Assembly (NCBI RefSeq): GCF_014645835.1
Contig: NZ_BMMM01000017.1
Coordinates: 110,081 to 174,080 of the forward strand
DNA: 64,000 nt
DNA from: Streptomyces albiflavescens
Lineage (GTDB): Bacteria; Actinomycetota; Actinomycetes; Streptomycetales; Streptomycetaceae
Reading direction: 5' to 3'
Shown here: piece by piece, positions 56,063 through 63,943 of the stretch
Numbering within the stretch: the first letter of the stretch is position 1
Layout: each line of letters opens with the position of its first letter
Notes under the pieces: generated by a model
Database searches by the model: none
What the model was told of the DNA's origin: nothing
Seen by the model: the letters and a program-made list of their open reading frames with translations, nothing else
Made by a program: the position numbers and the translations under genes

Positions 56063-56728
56063 ATGGGCTCCGCCAAGAACACCAGCAACGCGTCGCGCAA
56101 GGCGCGCATAGAGGAGATGCGCCGCGCCGAGCAGTCCCGCGAGCGTCGCAACCGGATCCTCACGATCACCGCCAGTGTGGTCGTCGTCGCCGGTCTCGTC
56201 GTCGGCGGCGTCGTCCTCGTCAAGTCGCAGTCCGACAAGAACGACACGGCGAGCGACTCCAAGGCGTCGTCGGGGCACTTCGTCGCGGGCGCCGACGGCG
56301 TGAACACCTGGAAGGGCACGCTGTCGCGCAACCACGTCACCAAGACCGTGACGTACCCGATGGAGCCCCCGGTCGGCGGCGACCACAACCAGGTGTGGAT
56401 GAACTGCAACGGTGACGTCTACACCAAGGCGATCAACAACATGAACGCCGTGCACTCCCTGGAGCACGGCGCGGTCTGGGTGACCTACAACAGCAAGGCC
56501 TCCGACGCCGACGTGAAGGCGCTCGCGGCGAAGGTCAAGAAGACCCCCTACACGCTGATGAGCCCGGTCGAGGACCAGAAGGACCCGATCATGCTCAGCG
56601 CCTGGGGCAAGCAGCGCACGGTGACGGCCGCGAGCGACCCGAACGTCGACAAGTTCTTCGCGGAGTTCGTGCAGGGCAAGCAGACGCCGGAGCCCGGCGC
56701 CGCCTGCACCAACGGTCTCTCCCAGTGA
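56063..56728 (+). CDS. DUF3105 membrane-anchored protein
   Basis: A 221-aa protein with an N-terminal cytoplasmic helix (ARIEEMRRAEQSRERRNRIL), one membrane span at about 33-53, and an extracytoplasmic DUF3105 domain. YPMEPPVGGDHNQVWMNCNG and SLEHGAVWVTY are the family signatures, with His and Cys suited to metal binding. AAGGA precedes the ATG. The stop overlaps the next start (GTGA), so the DUF305 gene is coupled. Exact role unknown. Confidence 0.88.
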   Translation: MGSAKNTSNASRKARIEEMRRAEQSRERRNRILTITASVVVVAGLVVGGVVLVKSQSDKNDTASDSKASSGHFVAGADGVNTWKGTLSRNHVTKTVTYPMEPPVGGDHNQVWMNCNGDVYTKAINNMNAVHSLEHGAVWVTYNSKASDADVKALAAKVKKTPYTLMSPVEDQKDPIMLSAWGKQRTVTAASDPNVDKFFAEFVQGKQTPEPGAACTNGLSQ

Positions 56729-57348
56729 GGCACGTCGGGTGGATCGCGGGCACCGCGGCGGCCGTGCTCGTCGCGGCCGGGGCGATCACGTACGCGGTCG
56801 CCGACGGTGACGACTCCGGGATGAAGGCGCCCACCGCCGATTCCGCCGACGCGGGCTTCGCGCGGGACATGGCGGTCCACCACCAGCAGGCCGTCGAGAT
56901 GTCGTACATCGTGCGCGACCGCACCAAGGACGTCGAGGTACGGCGTCTCGCGTACGACATAGCGCAGACGCAGGCCAACCAGCGCGGCATGCTGCTCGGC
57001 TGGCTCGACCTGTGGGGGCTGCCGAAGGTGTCCTCGGACGCGCCAATGACCTGGATGGGCATGGGCGACATGGCCTCCGGCAAGGACGGCGCGTTGATGC
57101 CGGGCATGGCCACCAACACCGAGATGAAGAAGCTGAACACGCTGAGCGGCAAGCAGGCCGAGATCTTCTACCTGCAGTTGATGACCGACCACCACAAGGG
57201 CGGCATCCACATGGCCGAGGGCTGCGTCGCCAAGTGTGACGTCGGCGTGGAGAAGAAGCTCGCGCAGGGCATGGTCGACGCGCAGCAGTCGGAGATCAAG
57301 CTGATGGCGGACATGCTCAAGGAGCGGGGCGCGAAGGCTCGCGACTAG
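56725..57348 (+). CDS. DUF305 (ferritin-like, metal-associated) exported protein
   Basis: A 207-aa exported protein: signal-anchor (RHVGWIAGTAAAVLVAAGAI), then a four-helix DUF305 domain with FARDMAVHHQQAVEMS and LMTDHHKGGIHMAEG. Met/His-rich stretches (MTWMGMGDMASG) suggest copper or related metal binding. Start GTG 56725 overlaps the DUF3105 stop. Its TAG stop (57346-57348) is inside the CTAG end of the IS5-type element, so the natural C-terminus was probably changed by the insertion. Confidence 0.86.
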   Translation: MRHVGWIAGTAAAVLVAAGAITYAVADGDDSGMKAPTADSADAGFARDMAVHHQQAVEMSYIVRDRTKDVEVRRLAYDIAQTQANQRGMLLGWLDLWGLPKVSSDAPMTWMGMGDMASGKDGALMPGMATNTEMKKLNTLSGKQAEIFYLQLMTDHHKGGIHMAEGCVAKCDVGVEKKLAQGMVDAQQSEIKLMADMLKERGAKARD

Positions 57349-57980
57349 GGCGTTTCTGATGGCTCTTGGACGGTGTCGCGGAGCCAGATGACGATTGCGG
57401 TGACGGTCAGGGTGCCGTTGAAGATGTAGTCGCGCTTGTCGAACCGGGTGGCCACCGCCCGGAACTGTTTCCACTTGTTCACGCACCGCTCGACCGCGTT
57501 GCGGCGGCGGTACTGGCCCTTGTCGAAGGCCGGGGGCCGGCCACCGGAGCGACCGCGGTGCTTGCGGTGGGCGCGCTGGTCATCGGGCTGCGCGATGGTG
57601 GCTTTGATGCCGCGCCGTCGCAGGTAGGCACGGTTGTCGCGGCTGGAGTACGCCTTGTCGCCGCGCACCCGGTCCGGTCGGCTGCGCGGGCGGCCCGCGC
57701 CGCGGCGCCGGAGGCGTAAGCCGTTGAGCACCGGGGCGAACATCGGGCTGTCACCGCGCTGGCCGGGCGAGGTCAGCCAGGTCAACGGTCGGGCCCGGTC
57801 GTCGGAGAGCAGATGGACTTTGCTGGTCAGCCCGCCCCGTGAGCGCCCCAACGCCTCGCGCCCATCTGCCTCCTCACGGGCCCCGCCCCCTTTTGCGGAT
57901 AGTCGGCCGGAGGCTTGCGGGGCGCCCCGGCCGCGTGCTGATGCGCCCGGCAGGAGGTCGAGTCGATGTTCACGGCCCAC
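57345..57980 (-). CDS. IS5-type transposase, OrfB frame
   Basis: The DDE catalytic half: ALGRSRGGLTSKVHLLSDDR, GDKAYSSRDNRAYLRRRGIK and NAVERCVNKWKQFRAVATRF, which include the conserved D and E regions. It has no start of its own; translation should come from OrfA by a -1 shift at AAAGGGG (57887-57893 on the complement). Its TAG stop lies in the terminal CTAG. Confidence 0.82.
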   Translation of the reverse strand: MGREHRLDLLPGASARGRGAPQASGRLSAKGGGAREEADGREALGRSRGGLTSKVHLLSDDRARPLTWLTSPGQRGDSPMFAPVLNGLRLRRRGAGRPRSRPDRVRGDKAYSSRDNRAYLRRRGIKATIAQPDDQRAHRKHRGRSGGRPPAFDKGQYRRRNAVERCVNKWKQFRAVATRFDKRDYIFNGTLTVTAIVIWLRDTVQEPSETP

Positions 57981-58288
57981 TCCTGCCGGGACACTTGGCG
58001 GGCGAGCGCCCCGTCCGGGTCACCGGCATCCGCCTCGATCTGCAGTTCCTCCAGCACGGCTTTCCAGGTACCGTCGGCCGACCAGCGGCGATGCCGCTCG
58101 TAGACGGTCTGCCAGGGGCCGTACCGCTCGGGCAGGTCCGGCCAGGGCACCCCGGTCCGGGCCCTGAACAGCACCCCGTTGATCACCTTGCGATGATCTG
58201 CCCACTGCCCGCCCGGCTTGCCGTTGCCGGGCAGGAGAGGCTCGATGCACTGCCACTGCGCGTCCGTGAGCTCGTGTCGCCGCACCAT
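57827..58288 (-). CDS. IS5-type transposase, OrfA frame
   Basis: A 153-aa N-terminal part: VRRHELTDAQWQCIEPLLPG, then FRARTGVPWPDLPERYGPWQ and VYERHRRWSADGTW, the DUF4096-type DNA-binding half. It includes the first catalytic-domain Asp region (WAVNIDSTSCRAHQH). ATG 58288 has AGGA 8 bp upstream. A slippery AAAGGGG near the end allows fusion with OrfB. Confidence 0.85.
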   Translation of the reverse strand: MVRRHELTDAQWQCIEPLLPGNGKPGGQWADHRKVINGVLFRARTGVPWPDLPERYGPWQTVYERHRRWSADGTWKAVLEELQIEADAGDPDGALARQVSRQEWAVNIDSTSCRAHQHAAGAPRKPPADYPQKGAGPVRRQMGARRWGAHGAG

Positions 58289-58350
58289 AGGGGCGTCCTG
58301 CCCGGCAAACCAAGAGATCCACCAGCCCACCAAGAGCCGTCAGAAACTGC

Positions 58351-58541
58351 CTAGGGCCTGTCCGGCGGATCATGTCGGAGACGCGGGGCCTGGCACGCCC
58401 ATCTGCGGCGTTGTCGTCGGTTGCCGACGCTCCGCGTCGTCGCCCTCCTCCGCCTTGCAGACGGACGCACCAGGCCCCGCTCACCTGTGCTTATGAGGCA
58501 CCGCAGCTCTCCTCCGACCTGATCCGCCGGACAGGCCCTAG
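58351..58541. mobile_element. CTAG-bounded MITE-like hairpin element B
   Basis: 191 bp with a perfect 22-bp terminal inverted repeat (CTAGGGCCTGTCCGGCGGAT, plus CA) at 58351 and 58520. Inner arms CGGGGCCTGG and CCAGGCCCCG pair too, so the element forms one long hairpin. The ends share CTAGG-CCTGTC with MITE A, so both belong to one family. No coding capacity. It touches the IS at a shared CTAG. Confidence 0.88.
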
Positions 58542-58559
58542 CCGGCGAAGCGCCGAATG

Positions 58560-58592
58560 GGACGGGTCCGGGGCAGCGCCCCGGACCCGTCC
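58560..58592. terminator. terminator of the anti-sigma-like gene
   Basis: A perfect 15-bp stem GGACGGGTCCGGGGC with GCCCCGGACCCGTCC and a 3-base loop, 45 bp after the stop of the gene at 58638. It also follows MITE B and screens the operon from the IS side. Confidence 0.85.
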
Positions 58593-58637
58593 GCCCCCCT
58601 CCGCCTGATGGTCAACTGCCCTTCCGCCGCCTGATGG

Positions 58638-59273
58638 TCAGCCGCGCCAGTCCGTACCGCACTTCAGTGCGACGCCGGTCGGCACCAGGCGTTCCACCGA
58701 ACCCGGGCGGCCGTGGGTGACGGCGAGCTGGGCCTGGTCCAGGTAGCCGATGAAGAGCTGGGTGTGGGCGGGCATGGCCGCGGGGTCGTAGATGAAGACG
58801 ACGGTGTCGTCGTCCCGCCGCTCCCGCTTCACGACGTCCTCGACCCCCACTCCCGAGCCGTGTTCGTCCACCTGCGTGTGGTCGTCCGGCCCCTTGCAGA
58901 ACACCCCGGTCTTCACCAAAACGGGGAACCCCGCGTCGCGCAGCGCCTTCTGCAGCCCCGCCGGGTTCTTGAAGTACTGCTCCTTGGTCCAGGTCACGGC
59001 GACCGTGCCGTCCGTCCGCTTGGCGACGGTGAACGCGACGGACTCGGCGCCCCCGGACGGCGGTGCCGTCGAGGGGTGGCCGATGCCCGGGACGCCGAGC
59101 GCGAGCCCGGCGATCGCCGTGACGCCCACGGCCGCCACGGCCACGCGCCTGCGCCGCCGCCGGACCGCGCGGCCCTCGGCCACGATCCGCTCGACCGGCA
59201 CCTGCATGGTGATGTCGTCGAGCGATCCCTTCAGTGTGTCCAGTACGTCCCTGTCGTCGTCGATTCCGTTCAC
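58638..59273 (-). CDS. anti-sigma-factor-like membrane protein
   Basis: A 211-aa protein with a cytoplasmic N-terminus (DRDVLDTLKGSLDDITMQVP), an Arg-rich stop, one membrane span at about 43-62 and an extracytoplasmic domain of ~145 residues with two Cys (FCKG and LKCG). GTG 59273 overlaps the TGA of the ECF sigma gene by 4 bp (GTGA). This layout is typical of an anti-sigma partner, though no zinc (ZAS) motif is present. The role is inferred from topology and coupling. Confidence 0.78.
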   Translation of the reverse strand: MNGIDDDRDVLDTLKGSLDDITMQVPVERIVAEGRAVRRRRRRVAVAAVGVTAIAGLALGVPGIGHPSTAPPSGGAESVAFTVAKRTDGTVAVTWTKEQYFKNPAGLQKALRDAGFPVLVKTGVFCKGPDDHTQVDEHGSGVGVEDVVKRERRDDDTVVFIYDPAAMPAHTQLFIGYLDQAQLAVTHGRPGSVERLVPTGVALKCGTDWRG

Positions 59274-59779
59274 GATCCTGCCTCCGGGGTGTTGAGGGTG
59301 ACGAGGTGGCCGCGCAGTGTCCCGACGGCGCGCGACAGATGGGCGGTGACGGTTCCCGGGGCGATCCCGAGCGTCTTCGCCGTGGTCGCGGTGTCGAGAT
59401 CGAGGAAGACCCGCAGAGCGATCACCTCCCGCTGCCGCAGCGGCAGTTGACGCAGCACGGCCAGCAGCGCGGGGTCGAGGCCGGACCCGCCGGCCTCGGC
59501 GTCCTGGCGGTCCTGGCCGTCCTGGGTGTCATGGTCGCCCAGCGCGACCTCGTACCGACGCCGACGCCACCACGAGATCCGGGTGTTGAGTGCCGTCCGG
59601 ACGATCCAGGCGCGCGGAGCGGGATGTCGCCGCACCCGCGGCCAGGCCGCCCAGGCCCGGGCGAACGCCTCGGCCACGAGGTCCTCGGCCAGCTGCCGGT
59701 CGCCCACCGCGGCGAGGACCGCCCGCATGCAGACGTCCCGGCCGCACCGGTAGAACTCTTCGAACTCCAGCTGCTTCAC
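59270..59779 (-). CDS. ECF-type RNA polymerase sigma factor
   Basis: A 169-aa ECF sigma. Region 2: FEEFYRCGRDVCMRAVLAAV, then GDRQLAEDLVAEAFARAWAA. Region 4: LPLRQREVIALRVFLDLDTA, then GIAPGTVTAHLSRAVGTLRG. Start GTG 59779 follows AAGGGGT. The upstream open frame to 60031 is antisense to the TnpB-related gene and not real. The promoter region seems to have been replaced by the TnpB-related sequence. Confidence 0.9.
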   Translation of the reverse strand: MKQLEFEEFYRCGRDVCMRAVLAAVGDRQLAEDLVAEAFARAWAAWPRVRRHPAPRAWIVRTALNTRISWWRRRRYEVALGDHDTQDGQDRQDAEAGGSGLDPALLAVLRQLPLRQREVIALRVFLDLDTATTAKTLGIAPGTVTAHLSRAVGTLRGHLVTLNTPEAGS

Positions 59780-59783
59780 ACCC

Positions 59784-61493
59784 CTTGAACGCGGTGGGGC
59801 CACGATGCGCTTACAAGAAAAGGGAACCGTTTCTAGTGACTGAGCGGAGTGACTCCTGTTGCCAGGACTCATGCTCAGCCGAACGCTCCGAACGGTGTTG
59901 GGCGTTCTGGTCCACCGCGTTCGCTCCGCGTCCGGCGCGTACGGATCGTGTCCGTGGTCCGGGGATGCGGGGGCGGTTTCCCTCGCGCCCCGGGGTGCCC
60001 GTGCCGGCCTGAACGGTCCGATGCCCCGCACGATCGCTCTGGTCGTGCGGGGGCGGTGCCGTCCTCCCCCAGTGCCTTAAGGGCCTGGGAGGTGCCCCCA
60101 TCCGGATCGGGTGCCCCAGGGCGCGCCTGCCGATCGCCACGGCGGCCGCGTCGTGGCGGGTGGGCTTCCTGTTCTTGCCGGTGAGGGGCTTCTGCCAGTG
60201 CTGGGCGCCCCATTTGCTGGTGTAGGCCGGGTCGACCGCGACGACGGTGATGCCGAGTTCGGCCGCCATGCCGACGAGCCGGGCCCGTAGCTTGCTGACG
60301 GGCATGCCGGAGATCAGCTTGCGGAACCGCTTCCTGCGGCCGTGCTTCTCCCGCGTCTTGTCCGCCGCGAAGTCGAGGTCTTCGACCGCAATCGACAGAT
60401 CATTCCTCTTGGCCCAGTGCAGCAACCGGATGAGGGCGTGCCGGACCTGGGCGTCGCGGTGGCCGGCGGTGCCGGTCAGGTCGTAGCCGAAGCGGAGCGG
60501 TTCGCCGACGGGGTTGCCGTGCTCATCGAGGCGCCAGGCGGCGAGGTGGTCGGCGTTGGTGTCCACGCCGATCAGGCCGTTGGCTCGGGCCGCGTCCAGG
60601 GGGACGCTCTTGACCGGTGGGATGGTCCAGGACGCGGTCAGGTACCAGCGGCCCCGCACGGTGTCTTCGTGGATGCGGTAGGCGACGGCCCGGTGGGCGG
60701 TGACGCGGTCGCGCCACTGCTCGCCCCGGTGTGCAAACCGAACGGTCGCGGCCAGTACGTATCGGCCGTGCGGCGCGTTGGCCAGGTGCGCCAGCGGCGC
60801 CGGCAGCTTGATCGACACCTCACCGCCCGGGGTGACACGGATCGTCTCGTTGCCGAACCGCTTTCCGGACTCGCCGTCGGCCTGGAGGAACCGGCGCTCG
60901 GCCTGCCACCGCTGCCGCCACTGTGGCTCGGTGAGCTGCGCTGCCTTGAGGTGGTGCCGGGTGTTCAGCAGCCGCTTGCCGCCGCGCACCACGTGCACGA
61001 CACCCACCTCGCGGTCCGCCCGCGCCGCCCTGAGCCGGTCGGAAAGCAGGTGCAGGCGGCGGGACTTGGCGAACCACTCCTGCCGTGTGCGGTAGCCGCC
61101 CGGGGCGTGCTTGCTGCCCTTCTCGCCAACCGGCAGGGACAACCGGTGCGCGATCGTCCGCACGCCCGCCTGAAGGCTTTGGATGTGGGCGAGCTGGCCG
61201 CGCCGGGCGAGCGCCCACTGGTCGTGGGTGGCCTTCGTGATCGCCCCGGCCCAGCGCGAGGAGGAATCCTGGGTGAGCGTGCGCTTGCGCTCGGCCCACC
61301 GCTCACCGTCGTGCTCCAGCCCGGCCGCACACCGCACTCTCAAATCCCGGGCAGCGAGCGTACCCAGCAGATCACCGACCAGCCGCAGTACCTCCTCGTC
61401 CCCGGCACTCAGGTGCCTCAGCCGGTCGCGGACCGCGCCCCCCGACGGGCCGGGCATCACGAAGGGTGCCGCCACCTCCCGCACCTCACCCAC
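59784..61493 (-). mobile_element. TnpB-related mobile element (limits approximate)
   Basis: The TnpB-related gene fills the space up to the sigma gene. On the minus strand a TCAA tetranucleotide, the right-end cleavage motif of IS200/IS605 elements, occurs at 59784-59787, 5 bases before the sigma start codon. A weak GTGGCCCCAC hairpin precedes it. The left end is not resolved and may lie in 61494-61700. No tnpA. Confidence 0.45.
59811..61493 (-). CDS. TnpB-related protein (RuvC-fold, no zinc finger)
   Basis: 560 aa. The N-terminal half (SLPVGEKGSKHAPGGYRTRQ, then WFAKSRRLHLLSDRLRAA) and a beta-rich middle (PHGRYVLAATVRFAHRGEQW) match the TnpB-related subgroup of IS605-associated proteins. 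RuvC motifs are GLIGVDTNADHLAAWRLD (Asp), IAVEDLDFAADKTREKHG (Glu) and RHDAAAVAIGRRAL (Asp). No CxxC zinc finger lies between Glu and the last Asp, unlike the TnpB at 34626. The final ~90 residues are low-complexity. GTG 61493 start. Whether it binds a guide RNA is unknown. Confidence 0.8.
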   Translation of the reverse strand: MGEVREVAAPFVMPGPSGGAVRDRLRHLSAGDEEVLRLVGDLLGTLAARDLRVRCAAGLEHDGERWAERKRTLTQDSSSRWAGAITKATHDQWALARRGQLAHIQSLQAGVRTIAHRLSLPVGEKGSKHAPGGYRTRQEWFAKSRRLHLLSDRLRAARADREVGVVHVVRGGKRLLNTRHHLKAAQLTEPQWRQRWQAERRFLQADGESGKRFGNETIRVTPGGEVSIKLPAPLAHLANAPHGRYVLAATVRFAHRGEQWRDRVTAHRAVAYRIHEDTVRGRWYLTASWTIPPVKSVPLDAARANGLIGVDTNADHLAAWRLDEHGNPVGEPLRFGYDLTGTAGHRDAQVRHALIRLLHWAKRNDLSIAVEDLDFAADKTREKHGRRKRFRKLISGMPVSKLRARLVGMAAELGITVVAVDPAYTSKWGAQHWQKPLTGKNRKPTRHDAAAVAIGRRALGHPIRMGAPPRPLRHWGRTAPPPHDQSDRAGHRTVQAGTGTPGREGNRPRIPGPRTRSVRAGRGANAVDQNAQHRSERSAEHESWQQESLRSVTRNGSLFL

Positions 61494-61923
61494 CCCGTCA
61501 CCCCCGGCCCGTTACCGAAAAGCCCGTCACCGCACCCAACGACCACCCACCCGGAAAGGTCACCTATTCGACAGGAGAACTTCTGTTCCTCACCGGCAAT
61601 ACGCCTGCCGCAGCCCGGACACGCACTCATACGCGCCGGAACACGCTCGTACACCGTCATGCGACAGCAGTTCACAACCCCTTGACGAAAGAAAAAGGGA
61701 AAACCCTCGACCGGGGCAGCACCCCCTCCCCATACCACCCCAAATGCGGCTCAATCACTGCCACTTGGGGTTTCCTTGGCCTTTTCATTCCCCTGGCATG
61801 AACGGTTCATCGAAAGAGTGGCCCCCATCTGTGATCCATTCCCCGCCCCCTGATAGGGCCTGGGGGTCTACGCGGATCGCCGACCAACCACTACATGCGA
61901 CGAACCGCATCGCAGGGGGTTCT
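61494..61923. other. 430-bp divergent region with lower GC
   Basis: Between the TnpB-related gene (minus) and the S53 peptidase (plus). A minus-strand frame from about 61665 reads MTVYERVPARMSACPGCGRR and on to EEQKFSC, with a CPGC pair, but its 3' part is degenerate. An A-rich block (GAAAGAAAAAGGGAAAACC) lies at about 61685-61704. The S53 promoter should be near 61840-61915. Confidence 0.4.
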
Positions 61924-63864
61924 ATGAGATCCAACCGCGCCATGGCGCGCGCCGGGGTGAGCATGGCAGCAACACTGCCGCTGCTCGCCGGTGCGCTGGC
62001 GCTCGGCATACCCGCGGCCCACGCCGCGGACGGCCCGAGCCGGGACACCCTCGCGGGCACCAAGCCCGCGTGGGCCACGGCCAAGGCCGACAAGGGCGCC
62101 ACGTCCGACAGCTCCCAGGTCTCCGCCCGGGTCTATCTCGCCGGCCGGGACGCCTCCGGTCTGGCGGCGTACGCCAAGGCCGTGTCCGACCCGAACTCGG
62201 CGTCGTACGGCAAGTACTTGAGCGCCAAGAAGACGCAAGCGCGCTTCGGCGCCACGAAGGCCCAGGTCGCCGCGGTGACCTCGTGGCTGAAGTCGGCCGG
62301 CCTCAAGGTCACCGGCACCACGCAGCACTACATCTCCGTGACCGGTGATGTCGCCGCCGCCGAGAAGGCGTTCGGCACCCAGCTGCACAACTACGCCAAG
62401 GGCAACAAGACCTACCGGGCGCCGTCGAAGACAGCCTCCGCGCCGGCCGCCCTGAACGGCGCCGTCCTGACCGTCACCGGCCTGGACAACGCCCCGCACA
62501 AGGCGACGCACAGCGACCAGCTGCCGCCTCCGGACGCGGTGTTCAAGAACTCCGGGCCGTTCTCCTCGTACTACGGCTCGAACATCGCGAGCACCCTGCC
62601 GGACGCCTACGGCTCGAAGATCCCGTACGCGGTCAAGGGCTACACGGGCAAGCAGCTGCGCGCCGCGTACGGCGCGGGCACGCGCACCGGCAAGAACGTG
62701 CGTGTCGCCATCACCGACGCGTACGCCTCGCCGACCATCGCCTTCGACGCGCAGACCTATGCGGGCAAGCACGGTGACGCGGCGTACACCAGCGGCCAGC
62801 TGCGCCAGGTGCTGCCGAAGAACTACACGAAGACCAAGGAGTGCGGCGCCGCCGGCTGGTACGGCGAGGAGACCCTCGACGTCGAGGCCGTGCACGCGGT
62901 CGCGCCGGGCGCGAGCATCACCTACGTGGGTGCCGCCTCCTGCTACGACGACGATCTGCTCGACTCGCTGAACAAGATCGTCGACGGGCACCTGGCCGAC
63001 ATCGTCTCCAACTCGTGGGGCGACATCGAGGCCAACCAGACGCCGGACCTCGCGGCCGCCTACGACCAGGTCTTCCAGTTCGGCGCGGTCGAGGGCATCG
63101 GCTTCTACTTCTCCTCCGGAGACAACGGCGACGAGGTCGCCAACACCGGTACGAAGCAGGTCGACACCCCGGCCAACTCGGCGTGGGTGACGGCGGTCGG
63201 CGGTACGTCGCTGGCGGTCGGCAAGGGCGACACGTACCTGTTCGAGACCGGCTGGGGCACCGAGAAGGCCCTGCTGTCCGACGACGGCAAGAGCTGGACG
63301 AACTTCCCCGGCGCGTTCACCTCGGGTGCGGGCGGCGGCACCAGCAAGACGGTCGCCGAGCCCTACTACCAGAAGGGCGTCGTCCCGAACGCGCTCGCGA
63401 CGGCCAACAACGCCGCCGGCAACCGTGTCGTCCCGGACATCTCCGCGATCGCCGACCCGAACACCGGTTTCAAGGTCGGCCAGACGCAGACCTTCCCGGA
63501 CGGGACGGAGCAGTACAGCGAGTACCGGATCGGCGGCACCTCGCTCGCCGCGCCGGTGATCGCGGCCGTCCAGGCTCTCGCCCAGGAGGCGCGCGGCGGC
63601 AAGGCGATCGGCTTCGCCAACCCCGCCATCTACGCCAAGTACGGCTCGAAGGCGTACCACGACGTCACGGACAACCCCACGAAGTCCGGGCTCGCCGTGG
63701 CGCGTGTCGACTTCGCGAACGGCTACGACGCGGCTGACGGTGTCATCACCTCCGTCCGCAGCCTCGGCAAGGACAGTTCCCTGCAGGCCGTGAAGGGCTA
63801 CGACGACGTCACCGGTGTGGGTTCCCCCGCCCCGGGCTACGTCGAATCGTACGGCCGTCACTGA
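61924..63864 (+). CDS. secreted S53 (sedolisin/kumamolisin) serine-carboxyl peptidase
   Basis: A 646-aa secreted pro-enzyme. Signal peptide at about 1-34 (ending AAHAAD). The pro-kumamolisin activation domain covers about 50-195 (GLKVTGTTQHYISVTGDVAA). The catalytic domain follows, with YGEETLDVEA giving Glu315/316 and Asp319, SNSWGDIEA, SSGDNGDE, and the Ser540 motif GGTSLAAPV. A calcium-site end (YDDVTGVGSP) is present. ATG 61924 has AGGGGG 5 bp upstream. The much longer in-frame start at 61183 runs antisense through the TnpB-related gene and is rejected. Confidence 0.93.
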   Translation: MRSNRAMARAGVSMAATLPLLAGALALGIPAAHAADGPSRDTLAGTKPAWATAKADKGATSDSSQVSARVYLAGRDASGLAAYAKAVSDPNSASYGKYLSAKKTQARFGATKAQVAAVTSWLKSAGLKVTGTTQHYISVTGDVAAAEKAFGTQLHNYAKGNKTYRAPSKTASAPAALNGAVLTVTGLDNAPHKATHSDQLPPPDAVFKNSGPFSSYYGSNIASTLPDAYGSKIPYAVKGYTGKQLRAAYGAGTRTGKNVRVAITDAYASPTIAFDAQTYAGKHGDAAYTSGQLRQVLPKNYTKTKECGAAGWYGEETLDVEAVHAVAPGASITYVGAASCYDDDLLDSLNKIVDGHLADIVSNSWGDIEANQTPDLAAAYDQVFQFGAVEGIGFYFSSGDNGDEVANTGTKQVDTPANSAWVTAVGGTSLAVGKGDTYLFETGWGTEKALLSDDGKSWTNFPGAFTSGAGGGTSKTVAEPYYQKGVVPNALATANNAAGNRVVPDISAIADPNTGFKVGQTQTFPDGTEQYSEYRIGGTSLAAPVIAAVQALAQEARGGKAIGFANPAIYAKYGSKAYHDVTDNPTKSGLAVARVDFANGYDAADGVITSVRSLGKDSSLQAVKGYDDVTGVGSPAPGYVESYGRH

Positions 63865-63884
63865 CGTTCCGTCAGAACGGTTGC

Positions 63885-63913
63885 GCCCGCCCCTCGTTGC
63901 CCGAGGGGCGGGC
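63885..63913 (+). terminator. S53 peptidase terminator
   Basis: A perfect 12-bp stem GCCCGCCCCTCG with CGAGGGGCGGGC around TTGCC, 20 bp after the stop. Confidence 0.85.
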
Positions 63914-63943
63914 TTCCGTACGTCCGGTGCCGGCTGTCTGTTT

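Larger units (their letters stand above)
57345..58354 (-). mobile_element. IS5-type insertion sequence, apparently intact
   Basis: About 1 kb with CTAG on both sides. Terminal inverted repeats begin CTAGGGCGTTTCTGATGGCT (left) and CTAGGCAGTTTCTGACGGCT (right, read inward). It holds two overlapping transposase frames on the minus strand. CTAG is probably the duplicated target. Right CTAG (58351-58354) is shared with MITE B, so one element inserted at the other's end. Confidence 0.88.

Noticed and set aside
61183..61923. Long N-terminal extension of the S53 peptidase
   Set aside because: It runs antisense through the TnpB-related gene and then through non-coding DNA. A signal peptide with a ribosome site begins at 61924.
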